Source: JAMXLO01 sp963794185 (GTDB lineage: Bacteria > Pseudomonadota > Alphaproteobacteria > Acetobacterales > Acetobacteraceae). From it: DNA of 64,000 nt. The DNA is taken from assembly GCA_963794185.1 (NCBI GenBank), contig CAWCDM010000072.1, forward strand, positions 71,140 through 135,139, written 5' to 3'. The position numbers and the translations under genes were made by a program. Below the pieces are notes generated by a model. That model did no database searches and was not told the DNA's origin. It saw only the letters and a list, made by a program, of their open reading frames with translations. This document shows, in pieces, positions 44,928-52,967 of this stretch (position 1 is the first letter of the stretch; the number at the start of each line of letters is the position of its first letter).

Positions 44928-45646
44928 TCGCGGATCTCTCCGATGCGAACGTAGCCGGCGAATGTCAGGTCACTGTCGTCAAAGTCTGAAGGCAGGAACG
45001 CCAGACCGGGCGGGGACGGTCCGATCGTCCATCTGCCGGTCTGTCCTTGCTCGGTCTGTTCCTGCTCGGTCTGTTCCTGCCACAGCCAGGTCAGCGGGCT
45101 GGCGTCATCGTCCTGTTGGATCAACAGGAACAGACCGCAGTTTCCCCACTCCTGCGCATCGAAGCGGCCGGCGGCAAGGTGCTCCGGCACGGGCACGCCG
45201 CGGATCAGGGTGATGGCGGTCATGGTGCGGCGGTCCTTCCTTGTGGCGCCTGTGGCGCCGGCGCGGGTACTGACGACCGTCACCGCGTCCTGCGGCAGGT
45301 GACTGGCAGGATGGCACGTCGTGCACCTCCATCCCTTCGGATCCTCCCGTTCAGTCCACCATCGGCATCCTCGGCAGCACGCGCACCTCCAGCCCGGCTC
45401 CGGGGTGGCGGCCACGCTGGACCACGACGGCGGGCGCTGCCTCTCCACCCGCTGTACGGTTTCCTCCAGTGTCTGCAGCACTGCGGCAGATGCCAGCGCT
45501 GCCAGCACCTCGGCCTTGTGCGCCCGGAGCGCGACCAGAAGGTCAGGGGGGATGGCCGACGCGGGATGGAGGCGAAGCCTGCCGTGGTCAGCCTGGACAG
45601 ATATATCAAGGTCAGCCAGCTGCAGGAGGAGGGCGGCGGCGATCAC
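44924..45646 (-). CDS. TubC-N-like domain protein with a Cys-rich segment
   Basis: 240 residues. Residues 1-50, LLLQLADLDISVQADHGRLRLHPASAIPPDLLVALRAHKAEVLAAL, match the small TubC N-terminal docking-like domain that recurs in phage and element proteins. Residues about 85-112 hold CACCRGCRWW...CTTCH, a possible zinc ribbon. Near residue 205 is a short tandem repeat (EQTEQEQTEQGQTG, DNA 45043-45085). The start overlaps the stop of the DUF3631 gene (ATGA). It may be an adaptor or single-strand-binding partner in element replication (inference). Confidence 0.65.
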   Translation of the reverse strand: MIAAALLLQLADLDISVQADHGRLRLHPASAIPPDLLVALRAHKAEVLAALASAAVLQTLEETVQRVERQRPPSWSSVAATPEPGWRCACCRGCRWWTEREDPKGWRCTTCHPASHLPQDAVTVVSTRAGATGATRKDRRTMTAITLIRGVPVPEHLAAGRFDAQEWGNCGLFLLIQQDDDASPLTWLWQEQTEQEQTEQGQTGRWTIGPSPPGLAFLPSDFDDSDLTFAGYVRIGEIRE

Positions 45647-47223
45647 AGGACGACCACGTCGTCACCGTTCACGGGCGGCTCAGCGCCCGCACCGTTCGCT
45701 TTTTCGTAGAGTGGGGGTTTCCGATCCGCCACAACGCCACAACCCGCGCCACAGGCCGGTTTGCCGTGTTTTCGTTCCGACACATGATCAACCTGTGTTG
45801 CGGATTGAAAATCGCTGAAACCGGCCTCCCAGGCGGGTTGTGGCGGTGTGGCGGTTTGAAACCCCCTTTGGGTGAATTCGGCGCCGTTGGAGGTGGACGG
45901 AGGCTCGATCGGCTCCTCAAGATAGCGAGACCACGCCTCCTCAAAGCTTTTGAACTCGTAACCCTTAGGGGTCTCACCCTCGATCCGAACCGTGTGGGGG
46001 ACTATCCCGAACGGCCGCAGGAGGCGGGCAAGCTGCGCCTGTCCGAGCGCCTTACCATTCCGATAGTCAGCCCACGGGCTGGATGGGTCGGCAGCTAAAG
46101 CCGCGCACAGGGTTGCAGAGGAAATCTTGTCGGGGTCGCTCCCGTCCGCGGCGCGCTGCATGAAGATTGCCCGTACGTCGGCCAGAAGCCTCGCCCCACG
46201 ACCCTCAACATCCATGTCATCCGCCGCTAGCGCCTCCGCAGCTTTGGTCAGCCTGGCGGTCCAGTCGCCGCCTGCCGCCTCGGCGATGGCGAATAGCGGG
46301 CGCCAGTTATCAGCTACCCGATTGAACAGACTCGCCGGCAGTGCGGGATCGGCGTCACGCAGCAGGGTGATGTGGTCTGTAACCCACCGGGCACAGCGGC
46401 GAGCGAGTTCTACCCCTTCAGCCTCGGCGGCCGTTCGTAGAGGCTCCGGCCGTTCGGCGCGGGTGGCACGTTTCATCCGAACCGGGATCGCGCGGTCCTC
46501 GATAGTGCCGGGCAGGTTGCCTATCGCGGCGATTGCCGCCGGAGCAAACACCCCAAAGGCGCGCGGCTCGGCCTCATCACCAACGCACCGGATCACCTGT
46601 CCACCGCGCTTGTGCCCGGCGTTCAGGATGCCGCGTAGGTCCTCGTTGTCGCTCAAGAATGTATCGGCCTCATCAATCAACAGTGTCGGTTCCGCAGCCT
46701 CGACCACACGAAAGACCGCCGCCGCCGTGACGTTCGCCGTGGGTAGAGGCTTGCAACAAACCAGTCCGACCGCGTCGAGCGCAGTTGTCTTGCCGCAGCG
46801 CCTTTCAGGCGATGTGAAGGCGAGCCGGGGTGAGTGCCGGAATAGGGCGAAGCAGTGCGTATGGACGGTCCATGCCGCCATCGCATCGGCCGCGCCGGCC
46901 GGCAGGAAGATGTGGCGGTCGAAGAACCCTGCCAGCCGCTCCAGCAGAACCGCACCGTCCACGCGCTGTGGCCACGGCTCTGGCGCCGGTAGAGTTAGAG
47001 CGCGGCCCTGCTTGTCTCCGCCGCCAGCGTCTCCGCCATCATCGCCACGCGCTGCGGCCACCAAGCGGTCCAGGATCGTAGCGCGAAGGCCCATCCGCGT
47101 CGCCTCAGCAGCGCGGACGCGCTCGTATTCCAGTAGGGATAGCTTTGCCAGCCGCGCCAGCGCTTCGTCATCTGTCTCGGGCGGCAGTTCATCGTTCATC
47201 GTGAAGCCGGATGCATCAGACAT
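45643..47223 (-). CDS. DUF3631 domain protein, element-encoded ATPase/helicase-like replication protein
   Basis: 526 residues with the ATG at 47223, which overlaps the primase stop by eight bases. The ATPase core shows SPERRCGKTTALDAVG (Walker A, GKTT near 144), PTLLIDEADTFL (Walker B, DEAD-like near 183), and GQVIRCVGDEAEPRAFGVFAPAAIAAIGNLPGTIEDRAIPVRMKR (sensor region near 205-245). DUF3631 follows (SLFNRVADNWRPLFAIAEAAGGDWTARLTKAA), then a winged-helix-like DAD (WADYRNGKALGQAQLARLLRPFGI). Such proteins accompany Toprim primases in satellites and prophages and probably open the element origin. The C-terminal 80 residues are low complexity. Confidence 0.88.
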   Translation of the reverse strand: MSDASGFTMNDELPPETDDEALARLAKLSLLEYERVRAAEATRMGLRATILDRLVAAARGDDGGDAGGGDKQGRALTLPAPEPWPQRVDGAVLLERLAGFFDRHIFLPAGAADAMAAWTVHTHCFALFRHSPRLAFTSPERRCGKTTALDAVGLVCCKPLPTANVTAAAVFRVVEAAEPTLLIDEADTFLSDNEDLRGILNAGHKRGGQVIRCVGDEAEPRAFGVFAPAAIAAIGNLPGTIEDRAIPVRMKRATRAERPEPLRTAAEAEGVELARRCARWVTDHITLLRDADPALPASLFNRVADNWRPLFAIAEAAGGDWTARLTKAAEALAADDMDVEGRGARLLADVRAIFMQRAADGSDPDKISSATLCAALAADPSSPWADYRNGKALGQAQLARLLRPFGIVPHTVRIEGETPKGYEFKSFEEAWSRYLEEPIEPPSTSNGAEFTQRGFQTATPPQPAWEAGFSDFQSATQVDHVSERKHGKPACGAGCGVVADRKPPLYEKANGAGAEPPVNGDDVVVL

Positions 47224-48136
47224 GGACGGCCTCCTGCTGACGCAGGATGTCGTTGAAGTCGCCCGCACCGCGCGGAACCGCCACCTGAACCACGCGGCCT
47301 TCAGCGCGCCATCGGGTCCATGCATCCCGAGCGGCGGCACGGCCGGCTTTGTCGGGGTCCGTGGCAATCACCACGCGGTGGACCTCTGGCGGCAGCACGA
47401 GGCCCCTGGCCATATTACCGGCGCTTATCCCCGCCCATCCTGGAAAGCCCGTCAGACGGCCCGCAGAGGCAGCGGTTTCGATGCCCTCACCGATTACCAG
47501 AGGCAGTCCATCAACCAGTTCCTCCAACCTGATGGCGCCACCCCAAACCGGGCCGAGACTGGCCTTCGCCGGCTCCACGTCCGCCTTCAGGCCATCTCGC
47601 GTGAGATAGGTGCGGTGCACTGCAATCGGTGCGCCCGTCACATCGATCACCAACGCAACCATTGCCGGATACCGACCACCTTCCGGGTGCGAGCAATCGG
47701 CGCAGAATCTGAGGGCGGGCGACGCGGCTAGGCCCGGCAGCCCGCGCGCGGTCAAATACACATCGGCCGGCGTGCCGGTAGCCGGAACACTACCGCACCA
47801 CAGCCGCAGCGCCGTCTCCTGTTTCCACCGGCGACGTGCCTTGCTGTCATCGCGATCGTCGCGCGGTTCTGGCCGACGTTCGATGCCAGTGGCACGGGCC
47901 ACCGCATCGGCGATTGCGTTTTGATCCTGACAACTGGCGCAATACAACATCGCACGGCCGTTTTTGCCGGTGCTAACGCTAAATGTGTTGCGGTAATCAC
48001 AGGCGGGACACCGCCCTCGCCACGACCGGGGATAGCGCTTCAACCCAAGGGTTGCCGCAATTCCCTCAGCTGTAATCGCGTGTTCCTGACTAGACTTTTC
48101 CGAAATGCTCACGTATAATAGTCCTTGTTTAATCAC
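47216..48136 (-). CDS. Zinc-finger/Toprim DNA primase of the element
   Basis: 306 residues. The N-terminal zinc finger has CPAC (43-46) and CASC (66-69), the CHC2-like nucleic-acid-binding module. The Toprim domain has LVIGEGIETAASA (catalytic Glu near 217), PGWAGISAGNMA, and VIATDPDKAGRAAA (DxD near 258), as in P4-alpha/phage primases. It synthesises RNA primers for autonomous replication of the excised element. First gene of an overlapping operon (primase, DUF3631 ATPase, TubC-like, 84-residue ORF). The GTG/ATG choice at the N-terminus (MIKQGLLYVSISEKSS) is uncertain by about ten codons. Confidence 0.9.
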   Translation of the reverse strand: MIKQGLLYVSISEKSSQEHAITAEGIAATLGLKRYPRSWRGRCPACDYRNTFSVSTGKNGRAMLYCASCQDQNAIADAVARATGIERRPEPRDDRDDSKARRRWKQETALRLWCGSVPATGTPADVYLTARGLPGLAASPALRFCADCSHPEGGRYPAMVALVIDVTGAPIAVHRTYLTRDGLKADVEPAKASLGPVWGGAIRLEELVDGLPLVIGEGIETAASAGRLTGFPGWAGISAGNMARGLVLPPEVHRVVIATDPDKAGRAAARDAWTRWRAEGRVVQVAVPRGAGDFNDILRQQEAVHV

Positions 48137-48148
48137 AGTTAAACTCAG

Positions 48149-48685
48149 TCAAATCGACCCCCCGGCCTGACGATTTTTCAGGCCGGGTTTTCTTGTGTTC
48201 GGTGCAAACCACGACGGTCCAAACGGATGGCGCACCGCGCGCCTGTTCAGGATCGCGGGGTCGCGACAGACCAGGACCGGGCGCTCTCGCGGCGGCGGCT
48301 CCAGGCGCGGCTCGCGGGTCCCTAGACGCGGTCTGGGCAACGACCCCCAGCCGCGGCGAAATTGCTCGTTTGTGTCGGGCCACGACATGGACGCCATGCG
48401 CGCGCTGTCAGGGGTCACAGCGCGCCCAGCGCGGTGTGTGTGGCGGCGTGGCCAACCTCCGATGCTGTCACCGCGCCGACCGGCTGTCCCATCCAGGTCG
48501 AGCCGTGCCGCGTCACCCATCTTTTTGATGGGGATATCGAGGGCCGCTGCCTGTGTGCTGTGGTAGGCCACAGCCGTCTGCAGCGCGGTGATCTTCGCCT
48601 CAGTCTGCTGCGCCAGCCGGCAGTGTGCAGCTGCCATAGAGCCTGGCTCAAAAGCATGCTGTCTTTTAATCTGGGCCTCATTCAC
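48149..48685 (-). CDS. Hypothetical protein, N-terminal half plausible
   Basis: Open frame of 178 residues between the excisionase-like gene and the primase. The first 60 residues (MNEAQIKRQHAFEPGSMAAAHCRLAQQTEAKITALQTAVAYHSTQAAALDIPIKKMGD) look like a real helical protein. The rest is Arg/Pro-rich and resembles non-coding GC-rich DNA, so the true gene may be shorter or frameshifted. The start lies 12 bp after the previous stop. Function unknown. Confidence 0.4.
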   Translation of the reverse strand: MNEAQIKRQHAFEPGSMAAAHCRLAQQTEAKITALQTAVAYHSTQAAALDIPIKKMGDAARLDLDGTAGRRGDSIGGWPRRHTHRAGRAVTPDSARMASMSWPDTNEQFRRGWGSLPRPRLGTREPRLEPPPRERPVLVCRDPAILNRRAVRHPFGPSWFAPNTRKPGLKNRQAGGSI

Positions 48686-48697
48686 GTGCAGTCCCTC

Positions 48698-48979
48698 TTA
48701 GGCGGCGGCCTTACGGCCACCCATCACGACCGGTGCGGCCATCAGCTTGGCATACGCAATCTCAAACAGAGCCGCGGTCGGCACTATGGCCTTGCCGTTT
48801 ACGTGCTTCGTCGGCAGCGGCCACGCCTCCAAGGTCCGAGGCGACACCGGAAAAAAGTGCTTGGTGATGATGGGCGCGCCCGTCTTCCGGTCAGTGTTGA
48901 CCGGAAGCTCCTTCAGAATGTCCAGAAGATACTGGGGAAGATCTTCCTTTTCGGCCTTCAGCGGGTCGCGTAGGGACAT
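48698..48979 (-). CDS. Excisionase/AlpA-like helix-turn-helix protein
   Basis: 93 residues with a winged-helix-type DNA-binding pattern: ITKHFFPVSPRTLEAWPLPTKHVNGKAIVPTAALFEIAYAKL, where PVSPRTLEAW is the recognition helix and the following loop is the wing. Position between integrase and primase is the usual site of recombination directionality factors or satellite activators. It may direct excision and/or switch on the primase operon. Assignment is by pattern and position only. Confidence 0.6.
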   Translation of the reverse strand: MSLRDPLKAEKEDLPQYLLDILKELPVNTDRKTGAPIITKHFFPVSPRTLEAWPLPTKHVNGKAIVPTAALFEIAYAKLMAAPVVMGGRKAAA

Positions 48980-49110
48980 GGTAGCGTTTAACTCCGTAGC
49001 GTTGCGTCCCCCAACTGATCGGGGGCGTGATGCTGCGGAGAATGGCGATGCGGAAAGCAGGCTGAAAGATTTTAGTGCTTTAGCAATATGCGAAAGGACT
49101 AAGGCTTTTA

Positions 49111-49806
49111 CTAAGGTTTAAAGTGTTCCCCAGGATCAAGTCTCTGATCGGCGAATTCGTCTGCTTGGGCAAGCTTCTGGATCACCTCCCAAGTGGCCGA
49201 CTCTCCAACGGCGGCCAGGATATCGTTGACCTCTTTTGGGAGTTCGGCTTTGTTCGGTGGCTTCCGTCGGTCGATCTTGTAGCGGGCATAGACCTCCCGC
49301 ATGACATTGAGGACCCGCGCATCACTGGCCTTCGTAGGCTTCGATTTGGAGACCCTCTCCGGCACCGCTGGCGGTGAATGATCCGGAGCCGTCTTCTTAG
49401 CCCGCCGCCGTCTCATGTCCGAGGCGAATGGTTCGGCCCAGCGCGCGGCGCGCGGCCACCAGACGCTGATGGTGTAGCGATCCCCGTGGTCATTCCACCG
49501 AGGCGGGCCGGCGACCGTGCCTTGCTTCCAGTTTGGCTGCACCAAATCCCAATCGGTGACAACGATTCGTTTTAGGTCGTCAGACCACCCAAAGCCAGAC
49601 GGCAGGCTAGCGGCGCCCGATTGGAAACCGTCAACCCGGTATGCCAGCTCGAATCCTCGGATACCGTGATTGATCTCCGGGATCAGCTCGGACGCGCTTT
49701 CGGGCAGCTTGAAATGCCATTCAAGCCACCGCGCCAGGTCTGACAGTGGCACCCAATCAGGCGGCTGCGCGAACGGGTCATCATCGTTTGGGGCTGGCAT
49801 GGTCAT
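49111..49806 (-). CDS. Hypothetical element protein
   Basis: 231 residues: MTMPAPNDDDPFAQPPDWVPLSDLARWLEWHFKLPESASELIPEI, then RWNDHGDRYTISVWWPRAARWAEPFASDMRRRRAK, a charged linker, and a helical C-terminus SDARVLNVMREVYARYKIDRRKPPNKAELPKEVNDILAAVGESATWEVIQKLAQADEF. The C-terminal part looks like a DNA-binding helical bundle (PPNKAEL). No family recognised. Downstream of the integrase gene on the same strand. Confidence 0.6.
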   Translation of the reverse strand: MTMPAPNDDDPFAQPPDWVPLSDLARWLEWHFKLPESASELIPEINHGIRGFELAYRVDGFQSGAASLPSGFGWSDDLKRIVVTDWDLVQPNWKQGTVAGPPRWNDHGDRYTISVWWPRAARWAEPFASDMRRRRAKKTAPDHSPPAVPERVSKSKPTKASDARVLNVMREVYARYKIDRRKPPNKAELPKEVNDILAAVGESATWEVIQKLAQADEFADQRLDPGEHFKP

Positions 49807-49985
49807 TTCGCCTCCTCGGGCGCCCCCAGAGGTAGTCGGCAGCGCAGCCGGGTGAGGAAGCCGGCTTGTCGGATGGCCGTCCTAGCGCTGCCGATGGCGG
49901 TATAGTTCAGCCGGTGCGCGCCACCATCGGCAGCACGTTCGCATCGTCGCGTCCCTCTATGGCGGAAGCGAGCAGCCGCCCCCAC
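49803..49985 (-). CDS. Possible small ORF overlapping the integrase 3' end
   Basis: About 60 codons from a GTG. Only the last 35 (LNYTAIGSARTAIRQAGFLTRLRCRLPLGAPEEAK) lie outside the integrase gene. The stop overlaps the start of the next gene by four bases (ATGA), the sole support. It may be no more than a coupling leader. Confidence 0.25.
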   Translation of the reverse strand: MGAAARFRHRGTRRCERAADGGAHRLNYTAIGSARTAIRQAGFLTRLRCRLPLGAPEEAK

Positions 49986-51217
49986 AACTCCATCGCCTTG
50001 ACCTGCTCCGGCCAGCGGGACGAGCGTTGGTACACGCCCATAACCCCAGCGCGCGTCGCCGACTGCCGGTGATTTAGAACGGTATCGGCGATGACTTCCG
50101 AGACTCCAGCCTCGCCCAGCGCAGTGGCAAACGAGCGGCGAGTGTCATGCCATGCCCAGCCGGTGACACCAGCCTTCTCACTCAGCGTCACCTTAAGGCG
50201 GTTGAAGCTTGTCACCACGCCCCCAGATTTCGGCGAAGGGAACACCAGCCCGACGCCACCCGTGGCCTTCTGGCGGTCGCGCAGCACTTCCTCTGCCAGT
50301 AGGTGCAAGTGCAGGCGGTGCGGCTCGTTGTTCTTGGTCAGGCGACCGGGTTGCTGCCACTCTGCCGTGACGAGATCGACGTGTGACCACTCCATGGTGG
50401 CAGCTTCCGCGCGGCGGCACGGGATCGCGATCAGGAAGCGGACGAGATCGCGCCATACGCCCTCTCGCCACCAATCAGCCGCGCGCCAGAGCCGCGCGAG
50501 ATCAGTTGGGGACAGATAGTTGGACCGAGGCTGCGGCGCCTTGGGGCGGCGCGCGCGTGCGATCAGCACGCAGGGATTGGCCTCGATGTGACCAGCGTCC
50601 TGGCACCAGTCCAAAAAGCGGCTGATTGCCCCCCAACGCTTGCCGGCGATGGAGCCACTGCTCGTCGCATCCAGCAGGCGGCGCAGATCAGCGTTCGTCA
50701 GGCTGGTCGCAGGAAGGTCCAGTGCTTGCATCGTTTCGAGCGCAAGACGCACCTGTGAGACCTCACGCGCGACATACTCAGGAGAGGGCACCCCAGGGCC
50801 GCGCATCTTCGGTCGGCGTGCGAGTGCGACGGCATAACTCTCACTGAGCAGGCCGAGTCGGGCGCTACGTTGGCGCCGTTCAGCATCGGCCCTTGCTTTC
50901 TTCGCGGCAGCAGGATCGGCACCAGCCGCAACCTGCCCCTTGATCCTATTGGCTTCCGTGCGGGCATCGTCGGGCGAATGCGTCGCCGGATTGCCCATCG
51001 TGACCGTCCTGTTCGGAAAACGTCGTCCTGTCAAAGTATCGGTCCCGCGCAGCCGATAGGCAAAGCTCCACGCCATCGAAGTTTGGTTCACGATGAGCGC
51101 CAACCCCCGGCAGTCCTTATCGCGCACGATCAGCCGATGGTCGGGCTCCCGTCGCCGCCACGCAGCGTCGATCGTAGCTTTGGTGATCTTCACCGGCCCC
51201 TCGGCAACCACTTGCAT
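49907..51217 (-). CDS. int: Tyrosine recombinase (integrase) of the element
   Basis: Site-specific recombinase, 436 residues from the ATG at 51217. The N-terminal DUF4102-like arm-binding part includes KITKATIDAAWRRREPDHRLIVRDKDCRGLALIVNQTSMAWSFAYR. A SAM-like core-binding domain follows, then the catalytic domain with Arg in PCRRAEAATMEW (near 267), His-x-x-Arg in WHDTRRSFAT (near 358), the second His in LNHRQS (near 381) and nucleophile Tyr in VMGVYQRS (near 397). All catalytic residues are present. The gene reads inward from attR, 164 bp from the core, so after integration the displaced porin upstream region lies directly behind its promoter. Confidence 0.95.
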   Translation of the reverse strand: MQVVAEGPVKITKATIDAAWRRREPDHRLIVRDKDCRGLALIVNQTSMAWSFAYRLRGTDTLTGRRFPNRTVTMGNPATHSPDDARTEANRIKGQVAAGADPAAAKKARADAERRQRSARLGLLSESYAVALARRPKMRGPGVPSPEYVAREVSQVRLALETMQALDLPATSLTNADLRRLLDATSSGSIAGKRWGAISRFLDWCQDAGHIEANPCVLIARARRPKAPQPRSNYLSPTDLARLWRAADWWREGVWRDLVRFLIAIPCRRAEAATMEWSHVDLVTAEWQQPGRLTKNNEPHRLHLHLLAEEVLRDRQKATGGVGLVFPSPKSGGVVTSFNRLKVTLSEKAGVTGWAWHDTRRSFATALGEAGVSEVIADTVLNHRQSATRAGVMGVYQRSSRWPEQVKAMELWGRLLASAIEGRDDANVLPMVARTG

Positions 51218-51238
51218 GGCTGATCCTCGATCTCCTGC

Positions 51239-51259
51239 AACAGGACATTGACAGGACAC
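51239..51259. other. Putative arm-type integrase-binding repeat, right
   Basis: AACAGGACATTGACAGGACA, two ACAGGACA units spaced by three bases, between the integrase start and attR. It matches the left-end repeat at 38942 except one base in the spacer and has the same orientation. It also overlaps the likely integrase promoter, so integrase binding here could repress its own gene (inference). Confidence 0.6.
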
Positions 51260-51380
51260 CGAGCGCGTATGCAAGCGGAAAGTTGCGGAGAGGCGCGGAA
51301 GCTAATTTTGGCGGTATTGGCGCATTTTTCGATGGAAGTGCGGGGTGCAGCGGGAGCTACCGGGGACAAGCGGACGCATT

Positions 51381-51398
51381 AATACGAGTAAACCATAT
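51381..51398. other. attR: right junction of the integrative element
   Basis: Element arm AATACGAGTA (51381-51390) followed by the core AACCATAT (51391-51398) and the chromosomal sequence CTCCGGTCACG, which is the upstream half of the porin leader. Together with attL it defines the integration site to within the 7-8 bp core. Confidence 0.85.
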
Positions 51399-51488
51399 CT
51401 CCGGTCACGTGGCGTGCAAATAACGTTTCACACCTTCTCGCGACATTACTGAGACACCGTGGCAAAACCGCAACATGTCCCTCGTTGA
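51392..51488 (-). repeat. Displaced upstream half of the host porin leader
   Basis: 97 bases identical (inverted) to 39352-39448, the upstream region of porin copy 2. On the minus strand it now reads into the element towards the integrase. Homology stops abruptly at 51488/39352. The following DNA to 51635 holds no gene I can support. Confidence 0.85.
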
Positions 51489-51635
51489 TGTCACCAAAAT
51501 TTTGAGCTAATAAAGTACGCCACTAACCGCTTACAGGATGCATGCTATGCACACACCGTACCGCAACGCTTCTCAGCCTTGTTCGTCTCTGCCAGCCTCG
51601 GCTTTGGTTGGCATGCCTGTGGTTATTCCAGGCTG

Positions 51636-52715
51636 CTAGATCGCGACCCTCCGTGCCTGTGACTGAACCGGGTGCAGGTCGGCCACGCACTCGCGCGGCA
51701 ACTCGGCGGACTTCCACCCCGGTCTGATGATCTGCGCCCCCGGCCACGCTCCGCTGTCGACCAGCGCAGTCATGGCCTCACGCGCGATGTCGGCGAATTC
51801 GGCGACGACCGCGTTCGTCGCCTGACGGCGGAACGCGAGCGCGCAGGTCGAGATCAACGGCGGCTGGCCGATCGGTCGGAACGCCAAAGCGCCGCGGGCG
51901 ACTTCGTCCTGTACGGCTGTCAGCGGCAGGACCGTGCAGCCGATTCCATTGCGGACCATGACCTTGGTCGACGCGACGCTGCTCACCTGCATCGCTGGAA
52001 CAAGCCGAATCCCGTACTGCATCGCCGCGCTGTCCACGCGACGCCGAATCCAGTGCTGCGGACCCGGCAGGATGAGCGACTCGCCGATCAGGTCGCGCAG
52101 CCGCAGCGGCGTGTGGTCCTCCGCCACCCGGGAATGCACCGGCGCGACGAGGCCGAGGCTCTCCGTCAGGACCGGCGATACATCGAGCTCCGGGAGAATC
52201 GGCGGGTCCTGGACGACCGCTATGTCGACGCGATGGTGCAGCACCCATTCTTCCAGTTCGCTGCCGCTTCCTTCGCGAATATCCATCGCGACATGCGGCC
52301 AACGCGCGCGGAATTCCCTGGCCAGGGGTGCTGCGAGCAATGGTCCCGTCTCGGCGGGAACCGCGAGCGACACTGTTCCCGGAACGGTTCCGGCAGCGCC
52401 GTCCGCATCCAGCGGCGAGGCCAGCAACTGCATGATCGTCTCCAGACGATCGCGCAGACACGCACCGGCCGGGGTCAGCATCACGCCCCGCCCGTGACGC
52501 ACCAGAAGCTGCGTCCCCAGGCATTCTTCCAGCTTGCGGACCTGATGCGAGATAGCGGGCTGGCTGACATTCAGTTCGCGAGCCGATCGCCCGAAATTCC
52601 CGGTGCGCGCGACGCTCTGGAAATACCGGAGTTCGCGCAGGTCGAACGGCCGTTCCTTGGTGTCGCTTTGCAGCGACGTGCCGCGAACCCGCACAGGGAA
52701 GTTGCCGGCGTTCAT
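51636..52715 (-). CDS. LysR family transcriptional regulator
   Basis: About 359 residues from the ATG at 52715, one of several possible starts up to 52754. The winged HTH is FDLRELRYFQSVARTGNFGRSARELNVSQPAISHQVRKLEECLGTQLLVRHGRGVMLTPAG (near 24-85). The effector domain begins VPGTVSLAVPAETGPLLAAPLAREFRARWPHVAMDIREGSG and includes VDIAVVQDPPI and GIGCTVLPLTAVQDEVARG, similar to CynR/NAC-like regulators. No divergent target gene is adjacent: upstream is repeat copy D, downstream the displaced porin leader. It could have controlled the porin before the integration (speculative). Confidence 0.9.
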   Translation of the reverse strand: MNAGNFPVRVRGTSLQSDTKERPFDLRELRYFQSVARTGNFGRSARELNVSQPAISHQVRKLEECLGTQLLVRHGRGVMLTPAGACLRDRLETIMQLLASPLDADGAAGTVPGTVSLAVPAETGPLLAAPLAREFRARWPHVAMDIREGSGSELEEWVLHHRVDIAVVQDPPILPELDVSPVLTESLGLVAPVHSRVAEDHTPLRLRDLIGESLILPGPQHWIRRRVDSAAMQYGIRLVPAMQVSSVASTKVMVRNGIGCTVLPLTAVQDEVARGALAFRPIGQPPLISTCALAFRRQATNAVVAEFADIAREAMTALVDSGAWPGAQIIRPGWKSAELPRECVADLHPVQSQARRVAI

Positions 52716-52967
52716 CCAGACGCGGTCCCTCATCGTCGCCTTTGCTACGGGCAACCGGAGCCCTCGCGGCTCGCCCGCGTGATCCGGCCGATCGTGTTAC
52801 GAAGGGAGCGTCAGTTCGGCCTTGCAAGAAAGCCGGAAATGTCGGCGGGCAGGCGTCAGGAGATTACTGACAGTCAGGCTAGGATAAACCTTACAGACAT
52901 CGGCATTTGCCTGGCGCAGGTGAGGCGTCATCGCTCTCCGCCGTCACGCCCGCCTGCGTGTGCACAT

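Larger units (their letters stand above)
38838..51390. mobile_element. 12.55-kb integrative element (satellite-like) inserted in a porin leader and carrying its own porin
   Basis: Bounded by direct repeats AACCATAT at 38831 and 51391. Joining the ends gives AATACGAGTA and TACTCGTATT as perfect inverted arms around the 7-bp core, the classic core site of a tyrosine recombinase. The integrase gene (49907-51217) is at the right end, reading inward. Matching doubled ACAGGACA motifs lie about 0.1 kb inside both ends. Cargo from right to left: integrase, two unknown proteins, excisionase-like HTH, primase, DUF3631 ATPase, TubC-like protein, small ORF, DNA methyltransferase, acidic protein, membrane protein, recombinase and terminase fragments, ISAs1/group II intron debris, and a complete porin. 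No capsid or tail genes, hence satellite-like or a degraded prophage (inference). Confidence 0.85.

Noticed and set aside
45047..45085. Short tandem repeat considered as a CRISPR-like array
   Set aside because: Two to three 15-18 bp units inside a coding region encoding EQTEQEQ, with no spacers.
48129..48383. 84-residue minus-strand frame near the primase start
   Set aside because: Overlaps the larger frame 48149-48685, is Pro/Arg-rich and lacks an RBS.
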